64,000 nt of DNA from Maribacter sp. PR1 (GTDB lineage: Bacteria; Bacteroidota; Bacteroidia; Flavobacteriales; Flavobacteriaceae). This document shows positions 17,162 through 25,612 of this stretch, piece after piece. The DNA is taken from NCBI RefSeq assembly GCF_028464145.1, contig NZ_JAQPCG010000002.1:62001-126000 (forward strand), written 5' to 3'. A program made the translations under genes and the position numbers. The notes under the pieces were generated by a model. The model worked only from the letters and a program-made list of their open reading frames with translations, had not been told where the DNA came from and searched no databases. Within the stretch, counting starts at the first letter, position 1. Each line of letters starts with the position of its first letter.

Positions 17162-17169
17162 TACTTTTG
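17162..17169 (+). promoter_or_regulatory. Candidate -7 box of glnS promoter
   Basis: TACTTTTG matches the Bacteroidota consensus TAnnTTTG and lies 19 bp before the chosen glnS ATG. No clear TTG sits at the expected -33 position, so this is tentative. Confidence 0.4.
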
Positions 17170-17188
17170 TAGCTTGAAAAATTACGAC

Positions 17189-18874
17189 ATGAGCGAGACA
17201 TCCAAGTCTTTAAATTTTATTGAACAGATTATTGAGGAAGATCTTGAAAAAGACTACTCTCAGAGTAATTTGCGATTTAGGTTTCCCCCTGAGCCAAACG
17301 GATATTTACATATTGGTCATGCAAGTTCTATTTGCCTTAATTTTGGTTTAGGTCTGCGTTATAAAGCTCCTGTTAATTTGAGATTTGATGACACCAATCC
17401 TGCCAAAGAGGAACAGGAGTTCGTAGATGCGATAAAGAAAGATGTGTCCTGGCTTGGTTTTAATTGGGATACCGAACGGTATGCCTCTGATTATTTTCAA
17501 CAATTGTATGATTGGGCAGTTCTTTTAATAAAAGACGGAAAGGCCTATGTTGACAGTCAATCCTCGGAAGAGATGGCTGAGCAAAAAGGTACGCCCACCG
17601 AACCTGGCGTAAACAGTCCTTATAGAAATCGTTCCGTTGAAGAAAATCTCTCACTTTTTGAAGCCATGAAAAAGGGAGAATTTAAAGAGGGCTCACATGT
17701 TTTGCGTGCTAAAATTGATATGGCCTCCACCAACATGCTCATGCGCGACCCCATTATGTACAGGGTCTTGCATCGTGCCCATCACCGAACAAATACCGAT
17801 TGGTGTATTTATCCAATGTACGATTGGACACACGGTGAAAGTGATTATATAGAACAGGTTTCCCATTCACTCTGTACCCTAGAGTTTCTTCCTCATAGAG
17901 AGTTATATGATTGGTTTTTAGATCAAGTAGTTGATCCGAAAAAATTAAGGCCTAAACAGCGAGAGTTTGCCAGAAGAAACTTGAGTCATACTGTTGTAAG
18001 TAAGCGTAAGCTAGCCCAATTGGTGGAACAGAAGGTCGTAAAAGGTTGGGACGACCCCAGAATGCCAACTATTTCCGGTTTAAGAAGAAGAGGGTATACT
18101 CCAGATGCTATCCGAAACTTTGCGGATACCATCGGTATAGCAAAGCGGGATAATTTAATTGATGTTTCCCTGCTTGAATTTCATGTACGTGAGGACCTCA
18201 ACAAGATTACACCGAGGGTGATGGGCGTACTGGACCCTTTGAAAGTGGTCATTACAAATTATCCCGAAGGAAAAGAGGAATGGCTGGAAGCCGAAAATAG
18301 TCCAGAGGACGAATCCTTGGGGTCCAGACAAGTACCATTTTCGGGAGAACTTTATATTGAAAAAGCAGATTTTAAGGAACAGGCAAATAAAAAATTCTTT
18401 CGGCTAAAATTAGGGGGCGAAGTTCGGCTAAAGAACGGATATATCATCAAGGCCGAAAGCTGTACAAAAGATACCGATGGGAATATTATAGAGGTACAAT
18501 GTACCTATGACCCTAAAAGTAAGAGTGGAAGCGGCACTCCGGAGAGTTTGCGCCGTGTAAAAGGTACATTGCACTGGGTGTCCACAAAACATGCCGTTCC
18601 CGCCGAGATACGCCTATACGACCGCTTATTTACCCATGAAAGCCCGGATACACAAAAAGACAAGGATTTTATGGAGTTTATAAACCCTAATTCTTTAGAA
18701 GTGATTACTGGTTATCTAGAACCAAGTTTGAAAGACGCCAAAGCAGGAGAACGTTTTCAGTTTCAGCGCATAGGATATTTTTGTGTGGATCGAGAAACAG
18801 CTCCTGAAAAGCTTATTTTCAATAAAACGGTGGGTCTACGAGATTCTTGGGCTAAGATTCAACAGAAGGGCTAA
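17189..18874 (+). CDS. glnS: Glutaminyl-tRNA synthetase
   Basis: This class I synthetase charges tRNA-Gln with glutamine in the cytoplasm. At 561 residues it is close to the usual 550-560. The HIGH signature (GYLHIGHAS) is at about residues 39-47 and the KMSKS-type loop (VVSKRKLAQL) near 268. RFPPEPNGYL at the N terminus and the C-terminal anticodon-binding beta-barrels (RVMGVLDPLKVVITNYP, SRQVPFSGELYIE) are GlnRS rather than GluRS features. The ATG start gives MSETSKSLNF; a TTG five codons upstream is possible but less likely. It is transcribed alone and ends at a bidirectional hairpin. A separate GluRS gene lies about 10 kb downstream. Confidence 0.97.
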   Translation: MSETSKSLNFIEQIIEEDLEKDYSQSNLRFRFPPEPNGYLHIGHASSICLNFGLGLRYKAPVNLRFDDTNPAKEEQEFVDAIKKDVSWLGFNWDTERYASDYFQQLYDWAVLLIKDGKAYVDSQSSEEMAEQKGTPTEPGVNSPYRNRSVEENLSLFEAMKKGEFKEGSHVLRAKIDMASTNMLMRDPIMYRVLHRAHHRTNTDWCIYPMYDWTHGESDYIEQVSHSLCTLEFLPHRELYDWFLDQVVDPKKLRPKQREFARRNLSHTVVSKRKLAQLVEQKVVKGWDDPRMPTISGLRRRGYTPDAIRNFADTIGIAKRDNLIDVSLLEFHVREDLNKITPRVMGVLDPLKVVITNYPEGKEEWLEAENSPEDESLGSRQVPFSGELYIEKADFKEQANKKFFRLKLGGEVRLKNGYIIKAESCTKDTDGNIIEVQCTYDPKSKSGSGTPESLRRVKGTLHWVSTKHAVPAEIRLYDRLFTHESPDTQKDKDFMEFINPNSLEVITGYLEPSLKDAKAGERFQFQRIGYFCVDRETAPEKLIFNKTVGLRDSWAKIQQKG

Positions 18875-18902
18875 ACCGTTTTGATTTTCAAATTAATACT
18901 TG

Positions 18903-18937
18903 AAAAAAGCCCCAAACACATACTGTTTAGGGCTTTT
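18903..18937. terminator. Bidirectional terminator between glnS and band-7 gene
   Basis: AAGCCC-AAACA pairs with TGTTT-GGGCTT around a CATAC loop, with one mismatch. A-rich and T-rich flanks on either side make it usable by both convergent genes. Confidence 0.8.
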
Positions 18938-18953
18938 ATAGTTTAAAGAAGTA

Positions 18954-19889
18954 CTATTTTTTGTTCTCGTCCTTTTTGACATTAGTCTTTTTCATGGATT
19001 CCCCAATCATATTACTGGCCGTAAACGAAGCTACCATATTATTTAGCATATCACTACCGGCCTGTGGTGAATTAGGCAATAAAATAAGATTTGTATTTGT
19101 TTCCTCTCCTATGCTCTGCAAGGTATCGTAATGCTGTGTTACAACTATCAAAGCAGATGCCTCTTGTGAATTTATACCTACTTTGTTCAGTACTTCAACG
19201 GACTCCTCCAAACCGCGAGCTATTTCCCTACGCTGATCTGCAATTCCCTGCCCCTGTAAGCGCTTACTTTCCGCTTCGGCCTTAGCCTTTTCTACAATAA
19301 GGATACGTGCCGCATCACCTTCAAACTGAGCCGCTATCTTTTCCCTTTCAGAGGCATTGATACGATTCATGGCCGCCTTTACCTGTGCATCTGGGTCAAT
19401 ATCCGTCACTAAAGTCTTTATGATGTCAAAACCATAATCAGACATGGCATCATTAAGTTCCGCTTTTACCGCCAAGGCAATATCATCCTTTTTTACAAAG
19501 ACATCATCTAATTTCATTTTTGGCACTTCTGCACGCACCACATCAAAGACATAGGAGGTAATCTGTTCGTGGGGATAATCCAACTTATAAAAAGCATCAT
19601 ATACCTTCTCTTGGATAACCCTATACTGTACGGAGACCTTTATACGCACAAAGACATCATCCAAGGTTTTCGTCTCAATAAGGACATCCAGCTGTTGTAT
19701 TTTTAGACTCAAGCGGCCTGCAATCCGTTGAACGAACGGTATTTTAAATTGCAAGCCAGACTGCCGAATACTGCTATACCTACCAAAGGTCTCAATAATA
19801 GCGGCCGTTTGCTGCTTTACGATAAAAACGAAGGACAAAAGTAAAAGTCCCAAAAAAATAATAATCGGTATCCATATGAAAGCTCCCAT
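18954..19889 (-). CDS. SPFH/band-7 membrane protein (slipin/stomatin-like)
   Basis: One N-terminal membrane segment (about residues 4-26, IPIIIFLGLLLLSFVFIV) is followed by an SPFH domain, about 27-200: ETFGRYSSIRQSGLQFKIPF, then VSVQYRVI and the DIDPDAQVKAAMNRINASER region typical of stomatin and slipin proteins. An Ala/Glu/Lys-rich helix and a hydrophilic Lys-rich tail (KKTNVKKDENKK) follow. Family members form oligomeric scaffolds in membrane microdomains and often act with proteases. No NfeD or protease partner gene is adjacent. Start chosen at ATG (MGAFIWIP), two codons inside a longer TTG frame. Its precise role here is unknown. Confidence 0.9.
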   Translation of the reverse strand: MGAFIWIPIIIFLGLLLLSFVFIVKQQTAAIIETFGRYSSIRQSGLQFKIPFVQRIAGRLSLKIQQLDVLIETKTLDDVFVRIKVSVQYRVIQEKVYDAFYKLDYPHEQITSYVFDVVRAEVPKMKLDDVFVKKDDIALAVKAELNDAMSDYGFDIIKTLVTDIDPDAQVKAAMNRINASEREKIAAQFEGDAARILIVEKAKAEAESKRLQGQGIADQRREIARGLEESVEVLNKVGINSQEASALIVVTQHYDTLQSIGEETNTNLILLPNSPQAGSDMLNNMVASFTASNMIGESMKKTNVKKDENKK

Positions 19890-20042
19890 AGTCAATTTTT
19901 TTTAAGTTAATGAATGTACGAAAACATCGCCTCTTATTAGTAGCAATTATAGGCAATTTGTTACAAAGACCCAGAAATAACTCCGTCCGCCAAATTTATC
20001 GTTCTTTCGATTTTCTTACTTTTAAACAAAAGTGGTTCACTC

Positions 20043-20759
20043 ATGTCCAAGGAAAAACCAAGAATTGCACGGTTAACTTCTATTCTAACCGATTTACAAT
20101 CAAAAAGGTTGGTTACGGCCAGCAACCTTGCTAAAAAATACACCGTTAGTATCCGGACCATATATCGCGATATGCGAACTTTGGAGCAATCAGGAGTTCC
20201 TATTGTAACTGAAGAAGGAAAGGGCTATTCCCTTTTGGACACATATACCATTCCTCCCATCATGTTTACAGAGGAAGAGGCCAATGCCTTGGTTACAGCC
20301 GGGCATATCATTACAAAAAACAAAGATGCTTCGCTTTCAAAATATTACGATAAAGCAGTAACCAAGATTAAGTCTGTCCTTAGGACAAATCAAAAAGTAG
20401 ATTTAGAATACATTTCAAACCGCATTCAGGTAAGAGATAATACTGGTGTTGAAAAGACCAGTGAAAATCTAATTCAATTACAAACTGCACTGGCGAAGAA
20501 ACAGTTGGTTCATATTCATTATCATTCTCTAGATGACAAGTACAGCCAGCGGAACATAGAGCCCTTTGCCCTTTTCACCACACAAGGTAACTGGGTACTC
20601 ATTGCGCTTTGCAGAACAAAAAATGCCTATCGATATTTTAGGTTGGATCGAATAACGACCCTTTCCTTATTACCCCAGTTCTTTGAACCTCATGAGCTAA
20701 GCTTGCAACAATATTTTGATGCGTGTAGAAAAACTTGGCAACCCCTGACACACCTATGA
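20043..20759 (+). CDS. YafY-type transcriptional regulator (HTH plus WYL domain)
   Basis: The N-terminal winged helix (about residues 8-65) reads LTSILTDLQSKRLVTASNLA then VSIRTIYRDMRTLEQSGVPI, the DeoR/YafY-type HTH_11 pattern. Residues about 130-220 form a WYL domain (HIHYHSLDDKYSQRNIEPFA, GNWVLIALCRTKNAYRYFRLDRI), a ligand-sensing module. It is followed by a GyrI-like effector-binding protein after 42 bp and a DUF1801 protein, so it probably heads a small three-gene unit. The regulated genes and ligand cannot be read from sequence. Start is ATG. Confidence 0.92.
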   Translation: MSKEKPRIARLTSILTDLQSKRLVTASNLAKKYTVSIRTIYRDMRTLEQSGVPIVTEEGKGYSLLDTYTIPPIMFTEEEANALVTAGHIITKNKDASLSKYYDKAVTKIKSVLRTNQKVDLEYISNRIQVRDNTGVEKTSENLIQLQTALAKKQLVHIHYHSLDDKYSQRNIEPFALFTTQGNWVLIALCRTKNAYRYFRLDRITTLSLLPQFFEPHELSLQQYFDACRKTWQPLTHL

Positions 20760-20801
20760 CACCAGACGACACTACATTTGCTAAAACCTAAAATAAAAAA
20801 T

Positions 20802-21257
20802 ATGGAAAAAGTAGAAGTAGCACCTTTCCAAATTATTGGAATAACCGTAAGAACCACAAACCAAAACAATCAAGGAGCCGAAGATATCGGAGAATTATTT
20901 AACAAATTCCTGTCGGAAAATCTAATGACAAAAATCCCCAACCGGGTTGAAAATGATATTTATAGTGTCTATACCGACTATGAAAGTGACCATACCGGCC
21001 ATTACACGACACTATTAGGTTGTAAAGTGTCATCTTTAGACAATACTCCTCCGGGAATGGTAGGAAAGTCTATTTGTGGGGGTACTTATACAACATTTGT
21101 AGCGAAGGGGGACTTATCAAAGGGAGTCGTGGCCAAGGAATGGATGAAAATTTGGGACAGTGGCATTAAAAGAGCTTATTCAGCGGATTATGAAATTTAC
21201 GGGGAGAAGGCTCAAAACCCTAAAGACGCCGAAGTTCCTATTTACATCGCAATCTAG
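20802..21257 (+). CDS. GyrI-like effector-binding domain protein
   Basis: The 151-residue protein is a single GyrI/AraC effector-binding fold: VAPFQIIGITVRTTNQNNQG at the N terminus, IYSVYTDYESDHTGHYTTLLGCKV in the middle, and a C-terminal ADYEIYGEKAQNPKDAEVPI strand typical of stand-alone members. Such proteins bind small hydrophobic molecules or gyrase, and in Bacteroidota they often sit beside WYL or AraC regulators, as here. The ATG start (MEKVEVAPFQ) is preferred over an in-frame TTG eight codons upstream. It lies 3 bp before the DUF1801 gene, so translation is probably coupled. Ligand unknown. Confidence 0.88.
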   Translation: MEKVEVAPFQIIGITVRTTNQNNQGAEDIGELFNKFLSENLMTKIPNRVENDIYSVYTDYESDHTGHYTTLLGCKVSSLDNTPPGMVGKSICGGTYTTFVAKGDLSKGVVAKEWMKIWDSGIKRAYSADYEIYGEKAQNPKDAEVPIYIAI

Positions 21258-21260
21258 CCA

Positions 21261-21620
21261 ATGCGTAGTTTATCTGAGCAGGAACGTTTTTATCTGAATC
21301 AGGTAGAGCCCAACAGAAGCTGCTTTTTGGCAATACGTGATATTATTCTTAAACAGCATGAAACTATTCACGAAACTCGTAAATACGGCATGCCCTGCTT
21401 TTGCTTCATAGGGAAAGCCATCTGTTATTTATGGACCGATAAGAAAACGAATGCTCCTTATATACTCTTGGTTGACGGTAATAGGTTGGAACACCCAAGT
21501 TTGGAGTCGGGAAACCGTACTAAAATGAAGGTTTTAAGAATTGAGCCAAAAAAAGACCTCCCTATAAAAGAATTAAAAAGGATTCTATCAAAAGCCCTAA
21601 AACTTAGAGAAATAACCTAA
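21261..21620 (+). CDS. DUF1801 domain protein
   Basis: A 119-residue protein with the DUF1801 pattern: IRDIILKQHETIHETRKYGMPCFCF, then ICYLWTDKKTNAPYILLVDG and the charged C-terminal helix KDLPIKELKRILSKALKLRE. The fold is related to frataxin/YdhG-like proteins and no activity is established. It sits 3 bp behind the GyrI-like gene and is the last of the regulator cassette. No signal peptide, so it should be cytoplasmic. Confidence 0.85.
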   Translation: MRSLSEQERFYLNQVEPNRSCFLAIRDIILKQHETIHETRKYGMPCFCFIGKAICYLWTDKKTNAPYILLVDGNRLEHPSLESGNRTKMKVLRIEPKKDLPIKELKRILSKALKLREIT

Positions 21621-21711
21621 AGAATCAAATACCGTTCGTTACAATATAGGCTTATGCCCTCTGTGCCTGCTATTTACACAGAAAACAATACGACTGATAC
21701 AGTGCTGCTCG

Positions 21712-21725
21712 CCAATTATAATTGG
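21712..21725. other. 14-bp perfect palindrome in intergenic region
   Basis: CCAATTATAATTGG reads the same on both strands and lies 66 bp before the lipoprotein gene that opens the next cluster. It could be an operator for a dimeric regulator. There is no poly-T tract, so it is not a terminator. Confidence 0.35.
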
Positions 21726-21791
21726 ATCCACTACATTTTATAAGAGTTTATTCGTCAAATATCATACACCAAACCAAACCAACATTTTAAA

Positions 21792-22283
21792 ATGAAACCA
21801 TTCCCCGTTTTCCAAGTTTTAACCGCTGCATGCGCTTTTCTAACTATTACTTCTTGTCAAGAAAAAGAAACTATTCAAGAAAATATACGAACTCCAGATG
21901 CTATGTTACAAACCTTAATCAAAGAACAAGTAGACAGCCTATATTCGGTATACTCCAGGTTCGATTACGATTGGATAGACTTCTATGAAGACCGCTTTAC
22001 TGCCATTTATCCAGAATCTCCGGTAAAGCTGAATAGTAAAGACTCCTTAAGGGCACAGTGGGAAGGCATTTATCAAGACTTTGATGTTCAGTTGTTGGAT
22101 AGGGGGCAACCCAACATTATTGCTTCCGAGGATATGGCCATATCCTATAATAGTTTTAACGAGATTTTTGTCAATAAGCAGACTAGAGACACCACTAAAA
22201 GCACCGGAACCTACATTGTTGCTTGGCGAAGACAACCCAACAACACTTGGAAAATAGCTTTTGAAACACTCCATAACAATTAA
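21792..22283 (+). CDS. NTF2-like (SnoaL/DUF4440) lipoprotein
   Basis: The signal peptide ends in a lipobox (FLTITSC, Cys at about residue 22), so the mature protein should be lipid-anchored. The remaining 140 residues resemble a DUF4440/SnoaL cone fold: helices with WIDFYEDRF, the strand pair SKDSLRAQWEGIYQDF, and a C-terminal GTYIVAWRRQPNNTWKIAFE strand, which is the usual DUF4440 ending. These folds bind small ligands or act as isomerases; no catalytic residues stand out. It is the first of three NTF2-like secreted proteins within 4 kb. Confidence 0.82.
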   Translation: MKPFPVFQVLTAACAFLTITSCQEKETIQENIRTPDAMLQTLIKEQVDSLYSVYSRFDYDWIDFYEDRFTAIYPESPVKLNSKDSLRAQWEGIYQDFDVQLLDRGQPNIIASEDMAISYNSFNEIFVNKQTRDTTKSTGTYIVAWRRQPNNTWKIAFETLHNN

Positions 22284-22316
22284 GAACATAAAACCGATCC
22301 ACTCAAAACCAACATT

Positions 22317-23285
22317 ATGAACATACCATTCAAGTCTACTAAGTTTACGTTCCTAATTTTTTTATCATCCTTCGTGCTTATACTATTTGTGTCCTGTAGG
22401 GGTGACAAGAAAAAAGAAAAAATCGAAGAAATGATTGTTGAACAGGAAGTTGACTCGGTAATAGATATTGTAACTGAAAGTATGGAATTTCAGTCTCCGG
22501 ACACCATTCCTTCCGGATGGGTTACTTGGAAATATCACAATGAATCTTCACAACCCCACTTCATATTAATCGATGACCCTATAGACAGCATTACTGTTGA
22601 GGATTTTGAAAATGAGTTGTTGCCCCCCTTTGGAGAGGGAATTACCTTATTATATGAAGGAAAAAATGAAGAGGCTTTTGCCGCCTTTGGCAAAATACCC
22701 GAATGGTATGCAGGTACGGTATGGCCAGGCGGTGTTGGTTTGATATCAGGAGGACATACCGCACAAACTACCATGAAATTAGACCCGGGTTATTATATTA
22801 TAGAATGTTATGTAAAAATGCCAGGAGGTATGTTTCATACGAATATGGGAATGTACAAGGTGCTAGTGGTGTCCAATGGGGTTTCGCCATTATCGGAGCC
22901 ATCTGCTGATATAAACGTTTTGGTTTCGGGCGAAACCGGTGTTTCATTTGAACCACCAAAGAACGCCGGAACGTATACCTTTTCGGTACACTATCTGGAC
23001 CAAAAGAAGCATGAGCATTTTCAGGGGCACGATGTAAATTTGGTGAAAATAGCCGACGGAGCAGACACAAAAAAACTTGAAACATGGATGAGTTGGCTGA
23101 ATCTCGACGGTCTCATAGACCCTGTTCCAGAGGGGTTTACTTTTTTAGGGGGAGTAAACGACATGCCAGCTGGAAAAACTGGCTATTTTACGGCAACACT
23201 AGAACCTGGCGGCTATGCCTTGATTTCTGAAGTGCCCAATGCAGCTAGTAAGAACATGTTTAAAACATTTGAAATTGTAGAATAA
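22317..23285 (+). CDS. Lipoprotein with two cupredoxin-like domains
   Basis: The signal peptide ends in LFVSC (Cys about 27), giving a lipoprotein. Two similar beta-rich halves follow. The first, about residues 55-185, has SGWVTWKYHNESSQPHFILI, then PGYYIIECYVKMPGGMFHTN and MGMYKVLVV. That order of His, Cys, His, Met on the last strands resembles a type 1 copper site, though the Cys-to-His spacing is longer than in plastocyanin. The second half (TYTFSVHYLD, then GKTGYFTATLEPGGYALISE) lacks the Cys and may be structural. Copper binding is inference. The gene sits between an NTF2-like lipoprotein and a lipoprotein amidohydrolase, all in one direction with short gaps. Confidence 0.65.
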   Translation: MNIPFKSTKFTFLIFLSSFVLILFVSCRGDKKKEKIEEMIVEQEVDSVIDIVTESMEFQSPDTIPSGWVTWKYHNESSQPHFILIDDPIDSITVEDFENELLPPFGEGITLLYEGKNEEAFAAFGKIPEWYAGTVWPGGVGLISGGHTAQTTMKLDPGYYIIECYVKMPGGMFHTNMGMYKVLVVSNGVSPLSEPSADINVLVSGETGVSFEPPKNAGTYTFSVHYLDQKKHEHFQGHDVNLVKIADGADTKKLETWMSWLNLDGLIDPVPEGFTFLGGVNDMPAGKTGYFTATLEPGGYALISEVPNAASKNMFKTFEIVE

Positions 23286-23317
23286 GCTTTTCAGCGTGTT
23301 ATCCAAAACTCATCTGT

Positions 23318-24493
23318 ATGAAAAAACTATTACCCTTTTTTTTGATTTTATTTCTTTTAATAGGTTGCTCCAAAGGACCTAAATATGACATTGTCATCGA
23401 AAATGTCGGTTTATTTGATGGTTATAAGGACTTGGGCCTTGTAAATATGGCTATCAACAGTGATACAATAGCTGCTATCACGAATCAAAAATTAGCTTCA
23501 GATTCAATAGTAGATGCAACAGGAAAATATATAATTCCCGGTTTAGTCAACGCCCACGTCCATGCCAATACGTTAGAAGATTTAAAAGCAGGTTACCCTT
23601 TAGGTGTTTTGACGCTTCTAAATATGCATACTGGATTGGAGGATCGAGAACTTGGATGGAAATCCCTGACAAAAGATTCAATTGGTTTTTCCACTATATA
23701 TGGTGCGGGTCATGCTGCTACGGTACCTGGAGGGCATCCCACTCAATTCAGCCCAAACATGGAAACCATCACTGACTCAATTAGCATTGAAGACTGGATG
23801 GAACATCGGATTTCAAAAAAGGTTGATTACATTAAAATAATTCACACTTTGGGGGGGTGGATGGGTGAACCAGCGGTTCCAACTTTGTCGTATGAACAAA
23901 TAGGGGGGCTTATCCAAAATGCACATGAAAAGGGGTACAAAGCAGTAGTTCATGCCGGCGAAGTTGAAGAAATGGAAACTATTGCAAAGTATAATCCGGA
24001 TGGTTTTGTACACATGCTGAGCATGAAAAAAGATTATCCAATTGAGGACAGCTATTACAAAGCAATATCGGAAAGTGGAGCTTTTGTAGTGCCTACTGCA
24101 GGCATTAATTTAAAACCAATGGATGGATTACCGCCTTTTATGTTGGAATGGATTACAAACAATCTATTGGATGCAAAAGAATCTGCGGAGATAATAAAAA
24201 AAATGCACGATGCTGGGATATTAATTGTAGCGGGTACTGATGCCCAGGAAGGGCAAATGAATTTTGGAGAAGATTATTTTTTGGAATTAGAATTATACAA
24301 AATGGCAGGGTTGTCTAACCTAGAAGTACTTAAAACAGCTACAGGAAATGCTGCTAAAGCTTTTGATTTACCTATTGGAGAAATAAAAACAGGGAGCAAG
24401 GCAACTTTTGTTATCCTCAATGAGAACCCATTAAGTGACCTTGCAAATCTTAGAAAGGTAGAACAGGTTTGGAAAAACGGAAAAACACAATAA
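23318..24493 (+). CDS. Lipoprotein amidohydrolase (metal-dependent hydrolase superfamily)
   Basis: The lipobox LFLLIGC (Cys 17) anchors the protein. The amidohydrolase fold then shows VDATGKYIIPGLVNAHVHAN with the metal-binding HxH near residue 80, KVDYIKIIH, VVHAGEVEEM with a metal His near 210, and GTDAQEGQMNFG near 310 with the metal-binding Asp. The C-terminal composite strands (GNAAKAFDLPIGEIKTGSKA then FVILNENPL) are standard for imidazolonepropionase-like and prolidase-like members. The substrate cannot be assigned; secreted members often act on cyclic amides or peptides. It follows the cupredoxin-like gene by 32 bp. Confidence 0.88.
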   Translation: MKKLLPFFLILFLLIGCSKGPKYDIVIENVGLFDGYKDLGLVNMAINSDTIAAITNQKLASDSIVDATGKYIIPGLVNAHVHANTLEDLKAGYPLGVLTLLNMHTGLEDRELGWKSLTKDSIGFSTIYGAGHAATVPGGHPTQFSPNMETITDSISIEDWMEHRISKKVDYIKIIHTLGGWMGEPAVPTLSYEQIGGLIQNAHEKGYKAVVHAGEVEEMETIAKYNPDGFVHMLSMKKDYPIEDSYYKAISESGAFVVPTAGINLKPMDGLPPFMLEWITNNLLDAKESAEIIKKMHDAGILIVAGTDAQEGQMNFGEDYFLELELYKMAGLSNLEVLKTATGNAAKAFDLPIGEIKTGSKATFVILNENPLSDLANLRKVEQVWKNGKTQ

Positions 24494-24572
24494 TTAGAAA
24501 AGGTCTTAGGTCTTCATCAAACGTATGCCTGTTCAAAAAACAAATAACTCTAAACCGAAACAAGAAAGTTAT

Positions 24573-25058
24573 ATGAAAAATTTTAGTCTTATTTATTTTT
24601 TTGTTTGCGTCCTGTATGTTTCCTACGGTCAGGGTACAAGCACTAGGAACAATGATATAGAAATGATAAAGCAAAACATAATAGATTATGACACAGGTTG
24701 GGATTCCAAGGACATAAATCGAGTATTGGCCGGATATTCGAAAGGTATTGATTGGACCAATGCTTTTGGCGACAGGGTACAAGGCAAGGAAGAACTTAAG
24801 TCTTTGTTGGAAATCATCTTTAGCCTTGATTTTGTCATGTCCGGGAAGAACAATTACCAAACACCGGATATTACTTTTCTCAATGAAGATATAGCGTTGG
24901 CGAGGTCTACCAATATCCGTACAGGTCAAAAATGGCCAGATGGCAGCCCGATGAAAGACCGCATCATCAACCATTTAAGGGTCTACAAAAAAATTGAAGG
25001 TAATTGGCTTTGTATGAGCCATATGATTAGTCAGGCTCACGAAAAACAGCGGAATTAA
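24573..25058 (+). CDS. Secreted NTF2-like (SnoaL/SgcJ-type) protein
   Basis: The start chosen is the Met that opens a signal peptide (MKNFSLIYFFVCVLYVSYGQ); an upstream ATG would add 16 polar residues. The mature 140 residues match the SnoaL/SgcJ cone fold: IEMIKQNIIDYDTGWDSKDI, GKEELKSLLEIIF, and the C-terminal NHLRVYKKIEGNWLCMSHMI strand. There is no lipobox Cys, unlike its two relatives nearby, so it may be soluble in the periplasm or exported. Substrate unknown. Confidence 0.82.
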   Translation: MKNFSLIYFFVCVLYVSYGQGTSTRNNDIEMIKQNIIDYDTGWDSKDINRVLAGYSKGIDWTNAFGDRVQGKEELKSLLEIIFSLDFVMSGKNNYQTPDITFLNEDIALARSTNIRTGQKWPDGSPMKDRIINHLRVYKKIEGNWLCMSHMISQAHEKQRN

Positions 25059-25078
25059 ATTAACTATAAATAAATAGC

Positions 25079-25567
25079 ATGAAAAACCTTTTTTCCTTTA
25101 TTCTAGTGTTTATGCTTGTTTCCTGCAATGAAAACAATAAGGCAAGGAAGACAATTTCACCTGAACCTGTCGTAAAAAGGATTGATAAGCAAGCAGAACT
25201 TGACAAAATTCAAGAGATGAGAGCCTCTTTTGAAAAGACTGTTAAAGAGCAACGATATGGCGATTTGGGAAATTTTGTAACGAAGGACCTCATCTCCATT
25301 GGTCCGGGCAGTGATGATTGGATAGCCTATAGAGCACTTAGGGAACAACACGGCAATAAATTCAGGTATGACAGTATTAAAATGAGCCCTAAGGAGACTG
25401 TGATTCTATCGGATACCATGGCCTACGATTTCGGTGTAAGTCGTACCTATTATACAGATGAAAACGGAACTGTCCACGAAATGGGAGATTCTTTCTTGGT
25501 GCTTTTAAAAAAGGTAGACGGCGAATGGAAATTATATAGAGAACTGGCTTCTTCTCTTGTGGAGTGA
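25079..25567 (+). CDS. NTF2-like (DUF4440) lipoprotein
   Basis: The signal peptide MKNLFSFILVFMLVSC ends in a lipobox Cys at residue 16. Residues about 45-162 follow the DUF4440 pattern: MRASFEKTVKEQRYGDLGNF, then DTMAYDFGVSRTYYTDENGT and FLVLLKKVDGEWKLYRELAS. It begins 20 bp after the preceding NTF2-like gene and precedes another lipoprotein by 45 bp, so the run is probably co-transcribed. No catalytic residue set can be named. Confidence 0.83.
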   Translation: MKNLFSFILVFMLVSCNENNKARKTISPEPVVKRIDKQAELDKIQEMRASFEKTVKEQRYGDLGNFVTKDLISIGPGSDDWIAYRALREQHGNKFRYDSIKMSPKETVILSDTMAYDFGVSRTYYTDENGTVHEMGDSFLVLLKKVDGEWKLYRELASSLVE

Positions 25568-25612
25568 ACATTTTTTGTAAATTTAACGATGGTATTCACA
25601 AAGTCTTACTTT

